Source of the DNA: JAOAJC01 sp964481185
GTDB taxonomy: Archaea; Nanobdellota; Nanobdellia; Pacearchaeales; GW2011-AR1
Direction of reading: 5' to 3'
Length of the DNA: 19,426 bases
NCBI GenBank assembly: GCA_964481185.1
Contig: CAYZSY010000013.1
Location: forward strand, 1-19,426
Part shown: positions 1 to 6,575 of the stretch, piece after piece
How positions within the stretch are numbered: position 1 is the stretch's first letter
Layout: every line of letters begins with the position of its first letter
The notes under the pieces: model-generated
The model's input: only the letters and a program-made list of their open reading frames with translations
Told to the model about the DNA's origin: nothing
Databases searched by the model: none
Made by a program: the position numbers and the translations under genes

Positions 1-290
1 ACATAACTCCAGAGCTTATAAAGAAAAAAGAGCCAGCTTATCTTCTAGTTAGAAAGTTAGAGATTGAAAAAGAAGCGCCACAAATTCCAGATAAAGCACA
101 GCTTTTTGAATTAAAAGACAAAATAGTCAAGATGGTTAAGGAAGGAGAAAAAGATGGCGGGGCAAATATAGAACAGATAATACTTGATTTGAAAGAATCT
201 CCAGACCTAATAAACCAGGAAATAAAAAAACTTCTTGAAGATGGCGTAGTTTACGAGCCTCGCCCAGGCAAAATCAGGTATCTCGGCTGA
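1..290 (+). CDS. C-terminal fragment of replication-type DNA-binding protein (RPA-like OB fold plus winged helix, or MCM tail)
   Basis: The reading frame is open from base 3 and stops with TGA at 288-290, giving about 95 residues of a gene that begins outside the window. The first 25 residues (ITPELIKKK..., then YLLVRKLEIEKE) look like the end of an archaeal RPA-type OB-fold domain. The rest is a charged helical segment ending LLEDGVVYEPRPGKIRYLG. That ending resembles the winged-helix tails of archaeal replication proteins, where a 'GxIYEPRPGxxK' close is common in MCM helicases and some RPA-like proteins. RPA-like is my first choice because of the segment before the winged helix. MCM remains possible, since no ATPase sequence is inside the window to decide it. 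Either way the role would be in DNA replication or repair. Confidence 0.45.
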   Translation, partial: ITPELIKKKEPAYLLVRKLEIEKEAPQIPDKAQLFELKDKIVKMVKEGEKDGGANIEQIILDLKESPDLINQEIKKLLEDGVVYEPRPGKIRYLG

Positions 291-377
291 TAAGCCAACG
301 AATAAAAAAACAGCTCCTTTGCAAAGAAGAACCATACAGAGAAGATTATGCTATAATTCTTAAGCGATAGACAAATA

Positions 378-947
378 TTATCTTCTCTTTTCGCCTTTTC
401 TTTCCTTATTCAATCTTAATGTAATCCAAACAAGAACAATAAACACAAGGAACAAAAGCAAAAATCTCCATACTGTTGTGAAATTTCTCCAATTGACTAC
501 AGTTCCGTAAAATATTGCCCAAATTCCAGAGCCCATAAGCGCACTTCCAACAGGTTCTATGCTCAAGACAAAATATCCTGTAATAACTGCCAAAATAGCA
601 ACTATAAGCGAAATTACAAACACTATCTTTGAATGTGATAAAGCTGCTGCCTCATACTCTTTGTTGCAGAAATTACACTCTTTAAATTCTGTTGCACATC
701 CTGTTACATCATACCCGTAAACAGGCAATCCTCCCTGATTATAGCACTGAGTTTCATTGTTACGAATTTTTTGAGAGACAAAGCAATTTTGCTGAGCAAT
801 TACTGGAGAGGTCTTTCCCATAAAAACCGTTTGATTGCAGAAAATCTCATAAAGTGGGGTAGGATAGAATGCCTCAAAGCCCTGCCACAAAACCAATGCA
901 AAGACAATTACAATTCCAACCCCAAGAACCAAATTCTTCACATTCAT
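378..947 (-). CDS. Four-TM membrane protein with an extracytoplasmic Cys-rich loop, function unknown
   Basis: 189 aa. Hydrophobic segments lie at about residues 5-25, 106-128, 133-152 and 160-178, followed by a strongly basic tail (NKERKGEKRR) that should be cytoplasmic. Between TM1 and TM2 is an ~80-residue loop with six cysteines (C37, C55, C68, C84, C91, C94), including a CNFC pair. These suggest disulfides or metal binding outside the membrane. I do not recognise a characterised family. The start at 947 is supported by a TATA box centred 25.5 bp upstream, which predicts a leaderless transcript. That TATA palindrome is shared with the divergent aIF2 beta gene, so the two genes may be co-expressed. 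Function is not inferred. Confidence 0.8.
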   Translation of the reverse strand: MNVKNLVLGVGIVIVFALVLWQGFEAFYPTPLYEIFCNQTVFMGKTSPVIAQQNCFVSQKIRNNETQCYNQGGLPVYGYDVTGCATEFKECNFCNKEYEAAALSHSKIVFVISLIVAILAVITGYFVLSIEPVGSALMGSGIWAIFYGTVVNWRNFTTVWRFLLLFLVFIVLVWITLRLNKERKGEKRR

Positions 948-965
948 AAAGGCAAATATACAATC

Positions 966-979
966 AACTTTATAAAGTT
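966..979. promoter_or_regulatory. Perfectly palindromic BRE/TATA element, bidirectional promoter
   Basis: Bases 966-979 read AACTTTATAAAGTT, a perfect 14-bp palindrome containing the archaeal TATA sequence TTTATAAA with an AA (BRE-like) pair on each side. Its centre (972.5) lies exactly 25.5 bp from the first base of both divergent start codons: ATG at 998 on plus and ATG at 947 on minus. Archaeal transcription normally starts about 25 bp from the TATA centre, so one site could drive two leaderless transcripts. Confidence 0.75.
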
Positions 980-997
980 AGCTAAATCCACAGGTTT

Positions 998-1408
998 ATG
1001 GAGTCATATGAAAGCCTATTGAGAGAAGCATACAAGAAAGTAAAGGTAGTTAAAACAGGTGGAGAGAGATTTGAAATTCCAAAAGTAGAAGGTCAGATAT
1101 CTGGAAAGAATACAATTATAACAAACATCTCTCAAATTGCAGGATATTTACGAAGACATTTGGACCACCTAGCAAAATTTCTTCAAAAAGAGCTTGCAGT
1201 TCCTGGAAAAATAGAGGGAGAGAGATTAATCCTAATTACAAAACTAAACTCCCAAAAAGTAAATGATAAAATAGAGCAATATGCAAAAGAATTTGTTATA
1301 TGCCCTGAATGCAAAAAGCCAGATACAGAGATAGTCGCAGAAAAAGGAGTAAAATTCAAAAAGTGTCTTGCTTGCGGCGCAAAATCTCCAATCAGGTACC
1401 ATCTTTAA
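998..1408 (+). CDS. Translation initiation factor aIF2 subunit beta
   Basis: 136 aa, the normal size for archaeal aIF2 beta. This is a subunit of the heterotrimeric factor that delivers initiator Met-tRNA to the small ribosomal subunit. The central eIF2B/eIF5-type fold is seen in residues 25-100 (FEIPKVEGQISGKNTIITN, then YLRRHLDHLAKFLQKELAVPG). The C-terminal zinc ribbon has ligands C102, C105, C123 and C126 (CPEC...CLAC). The start follows a TATA box centred 25.5 bp upstream, so the message is probably leaderless. It heads a tight operon, with the next start codon one base after its stop. Confidence 0.96.
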   Translation: MESYESLLREAYKKVKVVKTGGERFEIPKVEGQISGKNTIITNISQIAGYLRRHLDHLAKFLQKELAVPGKIEGERLILITKLNSQKVNDKIEQYAKEFVICPECKKPDTEIVAEKGVKFKKCLACGAKSPIRYHL

Positions 1409-1409
1409 A

Positions 1410-1781
1410 ATGATTCCAGAAAATATAAAAAAACTATTGAAAAGATGGAAAGTAATTCACCTATCAACTTCTTCAAAAGAGGGTATTCCAAACTTAATTG
1501 CAGTTGAATGCTGCGGAGTAGTCAGCGACAAAATTTTAATTGCTGACTGCCACTTTGGAAAAACCAAAAAGAATCTTGACGAAAACAAAAGAGTTGCAAT
1601 TCTGACAGAAAATAATAAAGAGCATTATCAAATAAAAGGCATCGCAGAATACCAAACCTCTGGAAAATATTTTGATAAAATAGTTAAAATGTTAGAAGGC
1701 ACAGGATATCAGGCAAAGGGGGTAATTGCAGTGTCATGTGATGAAATTTACGATTTAGATAAATATACTAAAGTTTTGTAA
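1410..1781 (+). CDS. Pyridoxamine 5'-phosphate oxidase-like FMN-binding split-barrel protein
   Basis: 123 aa from the ATG at 1410. An in-frame ATG at 1368 exists but lies inside the aIF2 beta gene, and the TAA-A-ATG junction matches the other junctions of this operon. The sequence has the small split-barrel pattern of PNPOx-like proteins: an N-terminal helix, then VIHLSTSSKEGIPNLIAVE (about residues 19-37), then strands GVVSDKILIAD and KNLDENKRVAILTEN. These proteins usually bind FMN or F420 as dimers, but the substrate cannot be told. It sits between translation genes, which may reflect operon packing rather than a shared function. Confidence 0.8.
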   Translation: MIPENIKKLLKRWKVIHLSTSSKEGIPNLIAVECCGVVSDKILIADCHFGKTKKNLDENKRVAILTENNKEHYQIKGIAEYQTSGKYFDKIVKMLEGTGYQAKGVIAVSCDEIYDLDKYTKVL

Positions 1782-1783
1782 AA

Positions 1784-2080
1784 ATGTTTGTAAAAATACA
1801 CAAATCATACAGAACTGTTGTTGCAATCTGCGACTCAAATCTTATAGGGAAGAAATTTGACGAAGGAAAAAAGCAACTGCATCTAAGGGAGAATTTTTAT
1901 AAAGATAAAGAAGTTTCGAAAGAGGAGCTTATTAAGACAATGAAAAGACAATTGCTTGAAGACGCCTGTTTTAACATTGTAGGAAAAGAGTCAATAACTA
2001 TTGCTCTGGAAGTTGGTATAATAAAAAAAGAGGGAGTTCACAAGATAAAAGGCGTGCCTTTTGCTCTTGTTCTTTTATAA
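1784..2080 (+). CDS. DUF424 family protein (conserved archaeal)
   Basis: 98 aa, full family length. It starts with VKIHKSYRTVVAICDSNLIG, followed by KKFDEGKKQLHLRENFYKDKE and the conserved core CFNIVGKESITIALEVGII, ending KGVPFALVLL. This matches the archaeal DUF424 (COG2412) pattern as I know it. The family has no established biochemical role that I can state with confidence. Its place between aIF2 beta and a Dim2-like KH protein fits a link to translation or RNA processing. The start is two bases after the upstream TAA, with no Shine-Dalgarno sequence, so translation probably depends on coupling. Confidence 0.85.
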   Translation: MFVKIHKSYRTVVAICDSNLIGKKFDEGKKQLHLRENFYKDKEVSKEELIKTMKRQLLEDACFNIVGKESITIALEVGIIKKEGVHKIKGVPFALVLL

Positions 2081-2081
2081 A

Positions 2082-2582
2082 ATGACTAAAACTCTTCAAA
2101 TGTCAAGCATAAACAAAATAAAGCATAACAAAGAAGCTATTGAAAAGAAAATTGGAGTAAAAATAACATTCAAAGGCAGAACAATAGAAATAGAAGGAAA
2201 TCCTGTTGAAGAATACGAAGCAGTCACGATTCTCGAAGCATTGGATTTTGGCTTTGCCCTTAAAGATGCAATAAGACTGACCGACGAAAACGTAATATTC
2301 CGAAAACTGCCTATAAAACACTTCACAAAAAGAAAGAATCTTGAAGAAGTAAGAGGAAGAGTAATAGGAACCAAAGGAAAAACAAAAAGGAATGTAGAAG
2401 ATGTTTCCGGCTGTGCTGTCGCATTGCACAACAACACAGTAGGAATAATCGGTCCTGCAGAGAACATAGAAGAAACAACAACAGGAATAAAAAATCTTAT
2501 AAAAGGCTCAAAGCAGGCAAACGTCTATCGCTTCCTAGAAAAGATGAACACTGCAAAGCGAGAAAAGCTGTTCTTCAAATAA
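2082..2582 (+). CDS. KH-domain RNA-binding protein, Dim2/Pno1-like ribosome assembly factor
   Basis: 166 aa with two KH-type modules. The first, degenerate one is at about residues 10-75 (IEKKIGVKITFKGRTIEIEG, then ALDFGFALKDAIRLTDE). The second is at about residues 80-155 and carries the GxxG loop in RGRVIGTKGKTKRNVEDVSG. This two-KH layout is that of archaeal aDim2/Pno1 proteins, which bind the 3' end of pre-16S rRNA and help small-subunit maturation. The start at 2082 is one base after the DUF424 stop. An in-frame ATG at 2100 is possible but less well placed. It is the last gene of the aIF2 beta operon. Confidence 0.9.
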   Translation: MTKTLQMSSINKIKHNKEAIEKKIGVKITFKGRTIEIEGNPVEEYEAVTILEALDFGFALKDAIRLTDENVIFRKLPIKHFTKRKNLEEVRGRVIGTKGKTKRNVEDVSGCAVALHNNTVGIIGPAENIEETTTGIKNLIKGSKQANVYRFLEKMNTAKREKLFFK

Positions 2583-2649
2583 TCCAAACCAATAACTTTT
2601 AAACTCGAAGGTTTGCTAACCAAGAGTTAAAGATTATTATAAAACAATC

Positions 2650-2657
2650 TTTAAATA
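2650..2657 (+). promoter_or_regulatory. TATA box of the tRNA-Asn gene
   Basis: TTTAAATA at 2650-2657 is centred about 27 bp before the first base of the mature tRNA (2681), the expected archaeal TATA spacing for a tRNA with little or no 5' leader. Confidence 0.6.
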
Positions 2658-2680
2658 AGCATTTTATCTCAAAATCTTAT

Positions 2681-2755
2681 GTCCCCGTAGCTCAGTCCGG
2701 CTAGAGCATTCGGCTGTTAACCGAAGGGTCGCTGGTTCGAGTCCAGCCGGGGACG
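2681..2755 (+). tRNA. tRNA-Asn (anticodon GUU)
   Basis: 75 nt, a complete cloverleaf with no intron. The acceptor stem GTCCCCG/CGGGGAC (2681-2687 with 2748-2754) is fully paired and the discriminator base is G2755. The anticodon stem TTCGG/CCGAA (2709-2713 with 2721-2725) encloses loop CTGTTAA with GTT at 2716-2718. The T arm is GCTGG-TTCGAGT-CCAGC (2731-2747). CCA is not encoded. The cognate AsnRS is also in this window, so tRNA-Asn can be charged directly. Confidence 0.97.
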
Positions 2756-2771
2756 TTTCATTCATAAATAT

Positions 2772-2990
2772 CTAGAACAATCTCCAGAGTGCAAGTCCGA
2801 ATAAAATCAGAAGAATCAGGCCAATAATAATCAACAAAATTTTCTTGTTCCTTATCTCTCTTTCCTTTCTTTCATAATATCTTGCATATCCTCCTTTAAT
2901 TTCTCTCTTCAAATCCTCGCTAATCTTTTCTTTATCATTCTTTCCGTACTTAAATTTCACCAGCCCGCCTGTCTGCACTTCCTCTGCCAT
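2772..2990 (-). CDS. Small tail-anchored membrane protein
   Basis: 72 aa. The first ~48 residues are charged and probably helical, and the last ~24 (ILLIIIGLILLILFGLALW) form one hydrophobic segment at the extreme C-terminus, as in tail-anchored proteins. There is no recognised domain. The only ATG in frame is at 2990, so its first 41 bases overlap the 3' end of the upstream deaminase gene. In its own frame a TAG (2991-2993) directly precedes the ATG. It is probably co-transcribed with the deaminase. Function unknown. Confidence 0.65.
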   Translation of the reverse strand: MAEEVQTGGLVKFKYGKNDKEKISEDLKREIKGGYARYYERKEREIRNKKILLIIIGLILLILFGLALWRLF

Positions 2991-3537
2991 CTAATTGCGA
3001 AGGAACAGAAGTTATTAAATTTTTACCAAAAATCTCTCCGTTCTTGAATTTAAATATATCAATAAGCTCCCCATCCCATTGTCTATGTTTTACTCCAACT
3101 TCGTCAAACATCATAATAGTTCTTTTTGTATGCTCCGCCCATTTTTCAGCATTGGCATCATCCCATTTTTTATCAGTTACAACTTCTATTATTCCAGACT
3201 GAACGGCTCCTCTTCCGCAATCCATGCAGGGCATACCATTTGTATACATTGTGCACCCCTTTAAGGAAACCCCCATTAAAACAGCATTAAACATACCATT
3301 CCTCTCTCCGTGCTCAAACCAATAATATTTTTCAGGTCTCTCCTGCCTTTCTGGAAGATAGTCATTTAATCTTCTTGGAAAACCATTATATCCTGTTGAC
3401 CTGATTTCCCTGTCAGGTCCTACAAAAACCGCACCTATATGGGTGCTCATATCCTTGCTCCTCATTCCAGCGAGATAAACCATAGTCATGAAATAGCTGT
3501 CCCAATCAGGCACCCTTGGCACAATTATATCTCCCAT
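2950..3537 (-). CDS. Deoxycytidylate (dCMP) deaminase family protein
   Basis: 195 aa. This is a zinc-dependent cytidine/deoxycytidylate deaminase fold that would convert dCMP to dUMP for thymidylate synthesis. The N-terminus DWDSYFMTMVYLAGMRSKD is typical of the family. The zinc site has H76 and catalytic E78 in HGERN, and C104 and C107 in the PCMDC motif. The usual HAERN reads HGERN here, but all ligands are intact. The start at 3537 has an archaeal TATA-like element (3560-3568, TTAAAA core) centred about 26 bp upstream. The last ~20 residues, rich in Gly, Arg and Asp, overlap the downstream gene and look like an extension. Confidence 0.85.
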   Translation of the reverse strand: MGDIIVPRVPDWDSYFMTMVYLAGMRSKDMSTHIGAVFVGPDREIRSTGYNGFPRRLNDYLPERQERPEKYYWFEHGERNGMFNAVLMGVSLKGCTMYTNGMPCMDCGRGAVQSGIIEVVTDKKWDDANAEKWAEHTKRTIMMFDEVGVKHRQWDGELIDIFKFKNGEIFGKNLITSVPSQLDGRGSADRRAGEI

Positions 3538-3591
3538 TTTGCAATAAAATATGGGTGCCTTTTAATCATTATTGTTGTCAATCGCTTATTT

Positions 3592-3598
3592 TTTATAG
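3592..3598 (+). promoter_or_regulatory. TATA box of mnmA
   Basis: TTTATAG at 3592-3598 is centred 25 bp before the mnmA ATG at 3620, which predicts a leaderless transcript. No Shine-Dalgarno sequence is visible before the start. Confidence 0.55.
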
Positions 3599-3619
3599 TC
3601 TATATAACAAAATATCAAT

Positions 3620-4732
3620 ATGAAATCAAGAAAGCAAAGGACAGTTCTTTTAGCTCTATCCGGTGGAGTAGACTCAGCAGTTTCAGCACTCCTGCTGAAA
3701 AAGCAGGGCTATAATGTAATCGGATTGTTCATGCAGACATTCAGGGAAGAAAATAAAGCAAAAAACAAGTGCAAGAGCAATTCTGCAATGACCGACAAGA
3801 AAATGGCAGAGATTATTGCAAAAAAGCTCAAAATAAAATTTATCTCAAGAGATTACAAGAAAGAATATTACAAAGAGGTAATTCTTCCCATGATTAAAGA
3901 TTATAAAAAAGGATTAACCCCAAACCCGGACATAGAATGCAATAAGCTTATCAAATTCCCATATCTATTAAGAGAAGCAGAAAATCTTGGAGCAGATTAT
4001 ATTGCAACAGGGCATTATGCTAAAATTCTAAAAACAAAATCAGGCTTCCATCTTCTCCAAGGAAAAGATAAAACAAAAGACCAGTCCTATTTTCTCTATG
4101 AACTAAATCAGAAAATACTATCAAGATTAATCTTTCCAATTGGAAATCTAACAAAAAAACAAATAAGAAGAATAGCAAAAAGAAACGATTTTCCAAACTG
4201 GAATAAGCCAGGCACAACAGGCATCTGCTTCCTTGGCAAAACAAATGGAATAAAACCATTTCTTGAAACAAAAATAAAGCAGAAAATAGGAAAGATTTTC
4301 TCACCAGAAAATAATTTTCTTGGAACTCACGAAGGTTCAGTTTATTATACAATAGGCCAGAGAATAGAGAATCATCTTGGATTAAAAATAGAAAAGCCGA
4401 AAGAACATGCCCAGGACAGATATTATATAGTAGAAAAAAGAAAAGATAACCTAATTATAGCTGGCCCAAAGGGGCATCCATCTTTGTTAAAACGAGAAAT
4501 AATAATACACAATCTCCATCAGATAAATCCAAAAGAAAAAATACCAGATTCCAGGCTAAAAGCAAGAATCAGGCACCTCGGGCAGTTTCACACTGGAAAA
4601 TTAAGAAAAGAAGGAGACAAATATGCCTTCATATTCCAAAAGCAAATAGAAGCAATAGCAGCAGGGCAGTCAATAGTTTTGTATAATAAAAACAAAGTTA
4701 TTGGCGGCGGAGAGATGCGAAACAAACCTTAA
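3620..4732 (+). CDS. mnmA: tRNA-specific 2-thiouridylase MnmA, bacterial type
   Basis: 370 aa, normal MnmA length. The enzyme activates C2 of wobble U34 with ATP and inserts sulfur to make s2U in tRNA-Lys/Glu/Gln. The PP-loop ATP motif SGGVDS is at residues 14-19. The first catalytic cysteine is C107 in NPDIECNKLIKF, and the second, which forms the persulfide, is C203 in GTTGICFLGK. GHYAKI (131-136), KDQSYFLY (153-160) and YTIGQR follow in the family order, and the C-terminal barrel ends AAGQSIVLYNKNKVIGGGE. The start is set by the first ATG and by a TATA box centred 25 bp upstream. MnmA is chiefly bacterial and organellar, so its presence in an archaeon suggests old transfer. Confidence 0.95.
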   Translation: MKSRKQRTVLLALSGGVDSAVSALLLKKQGYNVIGLFMQTFREENKAKNKCKSNSAMTDKKMAEIIAKKLKIKFISRDYKKEYYKEVILPMIKDYKKGLTPNPDIECNKLIKFPYLLREAENLGADYIATGHYAKILKTKSGFHLLQGKDKTKDQSYFLYELNQKILSRLIFPIGNLTKKQIRRIAKRNDFPNWNKPGTTGICFLGKTNGIKPFLETKIKQKIGKIFSPENNFLGTHEGSVYYTIGQRIENHLGLKIEKPKEHAQDRYYIVEKRKDNLIIAGPKGHPSLLKREIIIHNLHQINPKEKIPDSRLKARIRHLGQFHTGKLRKEGDKYAFIFQKQIEAIAAGQSIVLYNKNKVIGGGEMRNKP

Positions 4733-4756
4733 ATATCTCTCTTTCTTATTAAAACC

Positions 4757-5323
4757 ATGAACTTTGATAAAATAATTGAAGAAAGGCACTCCACAAAGAC
4801 ATTCAAGCCAAGAAGAGTTCCTTATAGCGATATCATAGATGCAATAGATTCTGCAATAAAAGGCCCATTCGCGGGCAATATTAACAATCTTAAATTTATC
4901 ATTGTAGAAGATGAAAAAACAATCAAAGCTCTTGCAAAACACTCGAATCAAACATGGATAAACGAAGCCCCTGTGCTGATTGTCGTTTGCGCAGATGACA
5001 TAAATCTCGAAAACCAATATGGAAAAAGAGGTAATGATTATTCAAGGCAGCAGGCAGGTGCAGCAATAAACACTTTTATGCTAAAACTGACAGATTTAGG
5101 AATAAACTCCTGCTGGGTAGGTGAATTTGATTATGAAGTAATTAAAGAGATTCTGAAAATACCTCAAAACATCCACATCGAGGCAATAATTCCGATTGGA
5201 TATGAAAAAGGAAAAGCAAAAAAATCAAGAAAGTTGGAACTTGAGTCTGTTCTAAGATGGGAAAGCTGGGATAACACAAGGCGTCCAACAATGTTTGAAG
5301 AGCCAAATATATATCATAAATAA
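4757..5323 (+). CDS. Nitroreductase family FMN oxidoreductase
   Basis: 188 aa, typical for a single nitroreductase domain, which uses FMN and NAD(P)H as a homodimer. Seen in sequence: the N-terminal FMN-contact signature IEERHSTKTFKPRRVPYSDI with the conserved R-S/T pair, the central RQQAGAAINTFMLKLTDLGINSCWVGEF helix-strand unit, and IIPIGYEKGKAKKSRK near the C-terminus. The physiological substrate cannot be inferred. A TATA-like TTAAATAT at 4730-4737 overlaps the mnmA stop codon and lies about 24 bp before the ATG, so the gene may have its own promoter. PolX follows after five bases. Confidence 0.88.
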   Translation: MNFDKIIEERHSTKTFKPRRVPYSDIIDAIDSAIKGPFAGNINNLKFIIVEDEKTIKALAKHSNQTWINEAPVLIVVCADDINLENQYGKRGNDYSRQQAGAAINTFMLKLTDLGINSCWVGEFDYEVIKEILKIPQNIHIEAIIPIGYEKGKAKKSRKLELESVLRWESWDNTRRPTMFEEPNIYHK

Positions 5324-5328
5324 AGAGC

Positions 5329-6288
5329 ATGCCTAAAAATCAAGAAATATCTAAAATATTCTATGAAATAGCAGATATTCTTGCAATGAAGAATGTTGAA
5401 TGGAAACCTATAGCATACAGAAACGCAGCAAGAACAATTGAATCTCTTAAAGAAGATATAGAAAAAATATACAAAAAGAAAGGGCTTAAAGGATTAGACA
5501 ATATTCCAAATATAGGAAAAGAGCTCACAAAAAAGATAGAAGAATATATTCAAACAGGCAAAATAAAAGAATATGAAACTCTTCTTAAAACAATACCAGA
5601 ACATATAAGAGAATTAATGAAAATTCCAGGACTTGGTCCAAAAAAAATAGAAAAACTGCGCAAAACTCTTAAAATAGAAAATATAATACAGCTCGAAAAA
5701 GCAGCAAAAGAGCATAAAATAGACAAAATTTCAGGATTTGGAGAAGAATCCGAAAAAGACATCTTGGATGCAATCCAGCTTGCAAAACAATCTCCTGGAA
5801 AGATTTCATTAAAGAAGGCAGAAAAAGAAGCAAACAATATATTAAATCAATTAAAAAAGATAAAAGCAATAGAAAAAATAGAAACTGCTGGCTCAACAAG
5901 AAGAAAAAAGCCCTTTGTAAGAGATATTGACATTCTTGCATCCTCAAATGAGCCTGAAAAAGTTACAAATGCTTTTGCAAAGATAAAGGGGATTAAAAAG
6001 GTTTTAGGAAAAGGCGCAACAAAAGCTACTATTATCCTAAAGTCCGGCATTCAAGCAGACTTGAGAGTTATAAAACCAGAATCTTGGGGAGCCGCTTCTC
6101 TTTATTTTATAGGTTCAAAAAATTATAACATCTCACTTAGAAGAATCGCGATAAAAAAAGGCCTCAAGCTAAATGAATACGGTTTGTTTGATAAAAAAAC
6201 AGGAAAAATGTTTCCCTCAAAAACAGAAAAAAAAATAACTAAAAAGCTCGGCGTTCCATTGTTAAAACCCGAAGACAGAGAGATGTAA
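5329..6288 (+). CDS. polX: Family X DNA polymerase (PolX), without PHP domain
   Basis: 319 aa. The N-terminal 8-kDa-like region has helix-hairpin-helix motifs at about residues 57-64 (DNIPNIGK) and 98-105 (KIPGLGPK), followed by a further one near 133-141. The palm has the nucleotidyltransferase signature AGSTRRKKPFVRDIDIL, with metal ligands D199 and D201 and the third, D244, in IQADLRVI. The thumb ends KKLGVPLLKPEDRE, the usual end of the polymerase core. Bacterial and many archaeal PolX proteins continue into a ~250-residue PHP exonuclease domain; here the gene stops at the core. The expected role is gap filling in base excision repair. It starts five bases after the nitroreductase stop and is probably in the same operon. 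Confidence 0.93.
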   Translation: MPKNQEISKIFYEIADILAMKNVEWKPIAYRNAARTIESLKEDIEKIYKKKGLKGLDNIPNIGKELTKKIEEYIQTGKIKEYETLLKTIPEHIRELMKIPGLGPKKIEKLRKTLKIENIIQLEKAAKEHKIDKISGFGEESEKDILDAIQLAKQSPGKISLKKAEKEANNILNQLKKIKAIEKIETAGSTRRKKPFVRDIDILASSNEPEKVTNAFAKIKGIKKVLGKGATKATIILKSGIQADLRVIKPESWGAASLYFIGSKNYNISLRRIAIKKGLKLNEYGLFDKKTGKMFPSKTEKKITKKLGVPLLKPEDREM

Positions 6289-6295
6289 AAGATTG

Positions 6296-6574
6296 TTAAA
6301 ATCTTTTCTTGTAAATATTGTCGTGATGATCAAAGTCTACAAACTCCACAAGATTCATTGTTTTGTTGAATTTAAAAATTAAAACAAAATGCCCGACTTG
6401 TACTCTCTTAAAATCTTTCAAATCGTGCCTTAAATTCTTATAATGCTCAACATCATACGAATTAATAATCTCGTCAATCTTATTCATAACTTGTTCATAA
6501 CTAGACTTATCTTTCTTGAAAAGCTTGTCCAGAATTCTGTCTAGGTTCTTGCTTGTTCTGTAATTATGGGGCAT
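6296..6574 (-). CDS. RelE/ParE-type toxin
   Basis: 92 aa, normal size for a RelE/ParE-superfamily ribonuclease or gyrase toxin. The N-terminal helices (residues 1-45) are basic, followed by YKNLRHDLKDFKRVQVGHF and VLIFKF strands and the terminal DFDHHDNIYKKRF. These match the family pattern of a conserved Leu-Lys-x-Arg-V-x-V-G-x-(F/Y) segment and a His-rich C-terminal strand. The start lies one base after the stop of the antitoxin gene, so the two are translationally coupled. Whether the target is mRNA on the ribosome cannot be read from sequence. Confidence 0.85.
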   Translation of the reverse strand: MPHNYRTSKNLDRILDKLFKKDKSSYEQVMNKIDEIINSYDVEHYKNLRHDLKDFKRVQVGHFVLIFKFNKTMNLVEFVDFDHHDNIYKKRF

Positions 6575-6575
6575 C

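Noticed and set aside
771..1022. Plus-strand frame of 83 codons across the bidirectional promoter
   Set aside because: It lies antisense to the membrane protein gene and over the promoter and aIF2 beta start; composition and lack of motif mark it as a shadow.
1368..1409. Upstream ATG for the PNPOx-like protein, inside aIF2 beta
   Set aside because: It would add 14 residues encoded by the zinc-ribbon region of aIF2 beta. The TAA-A-ATG junction at 1410 fits the operon better.
2583..2640. Possible hairpins after the KH gene (TAAACTC...GAGTTAAA, GGTT...AACC)
   Set aside because: Stems are short or imperfect and no T-tract follows, so a terminator call is not supported.
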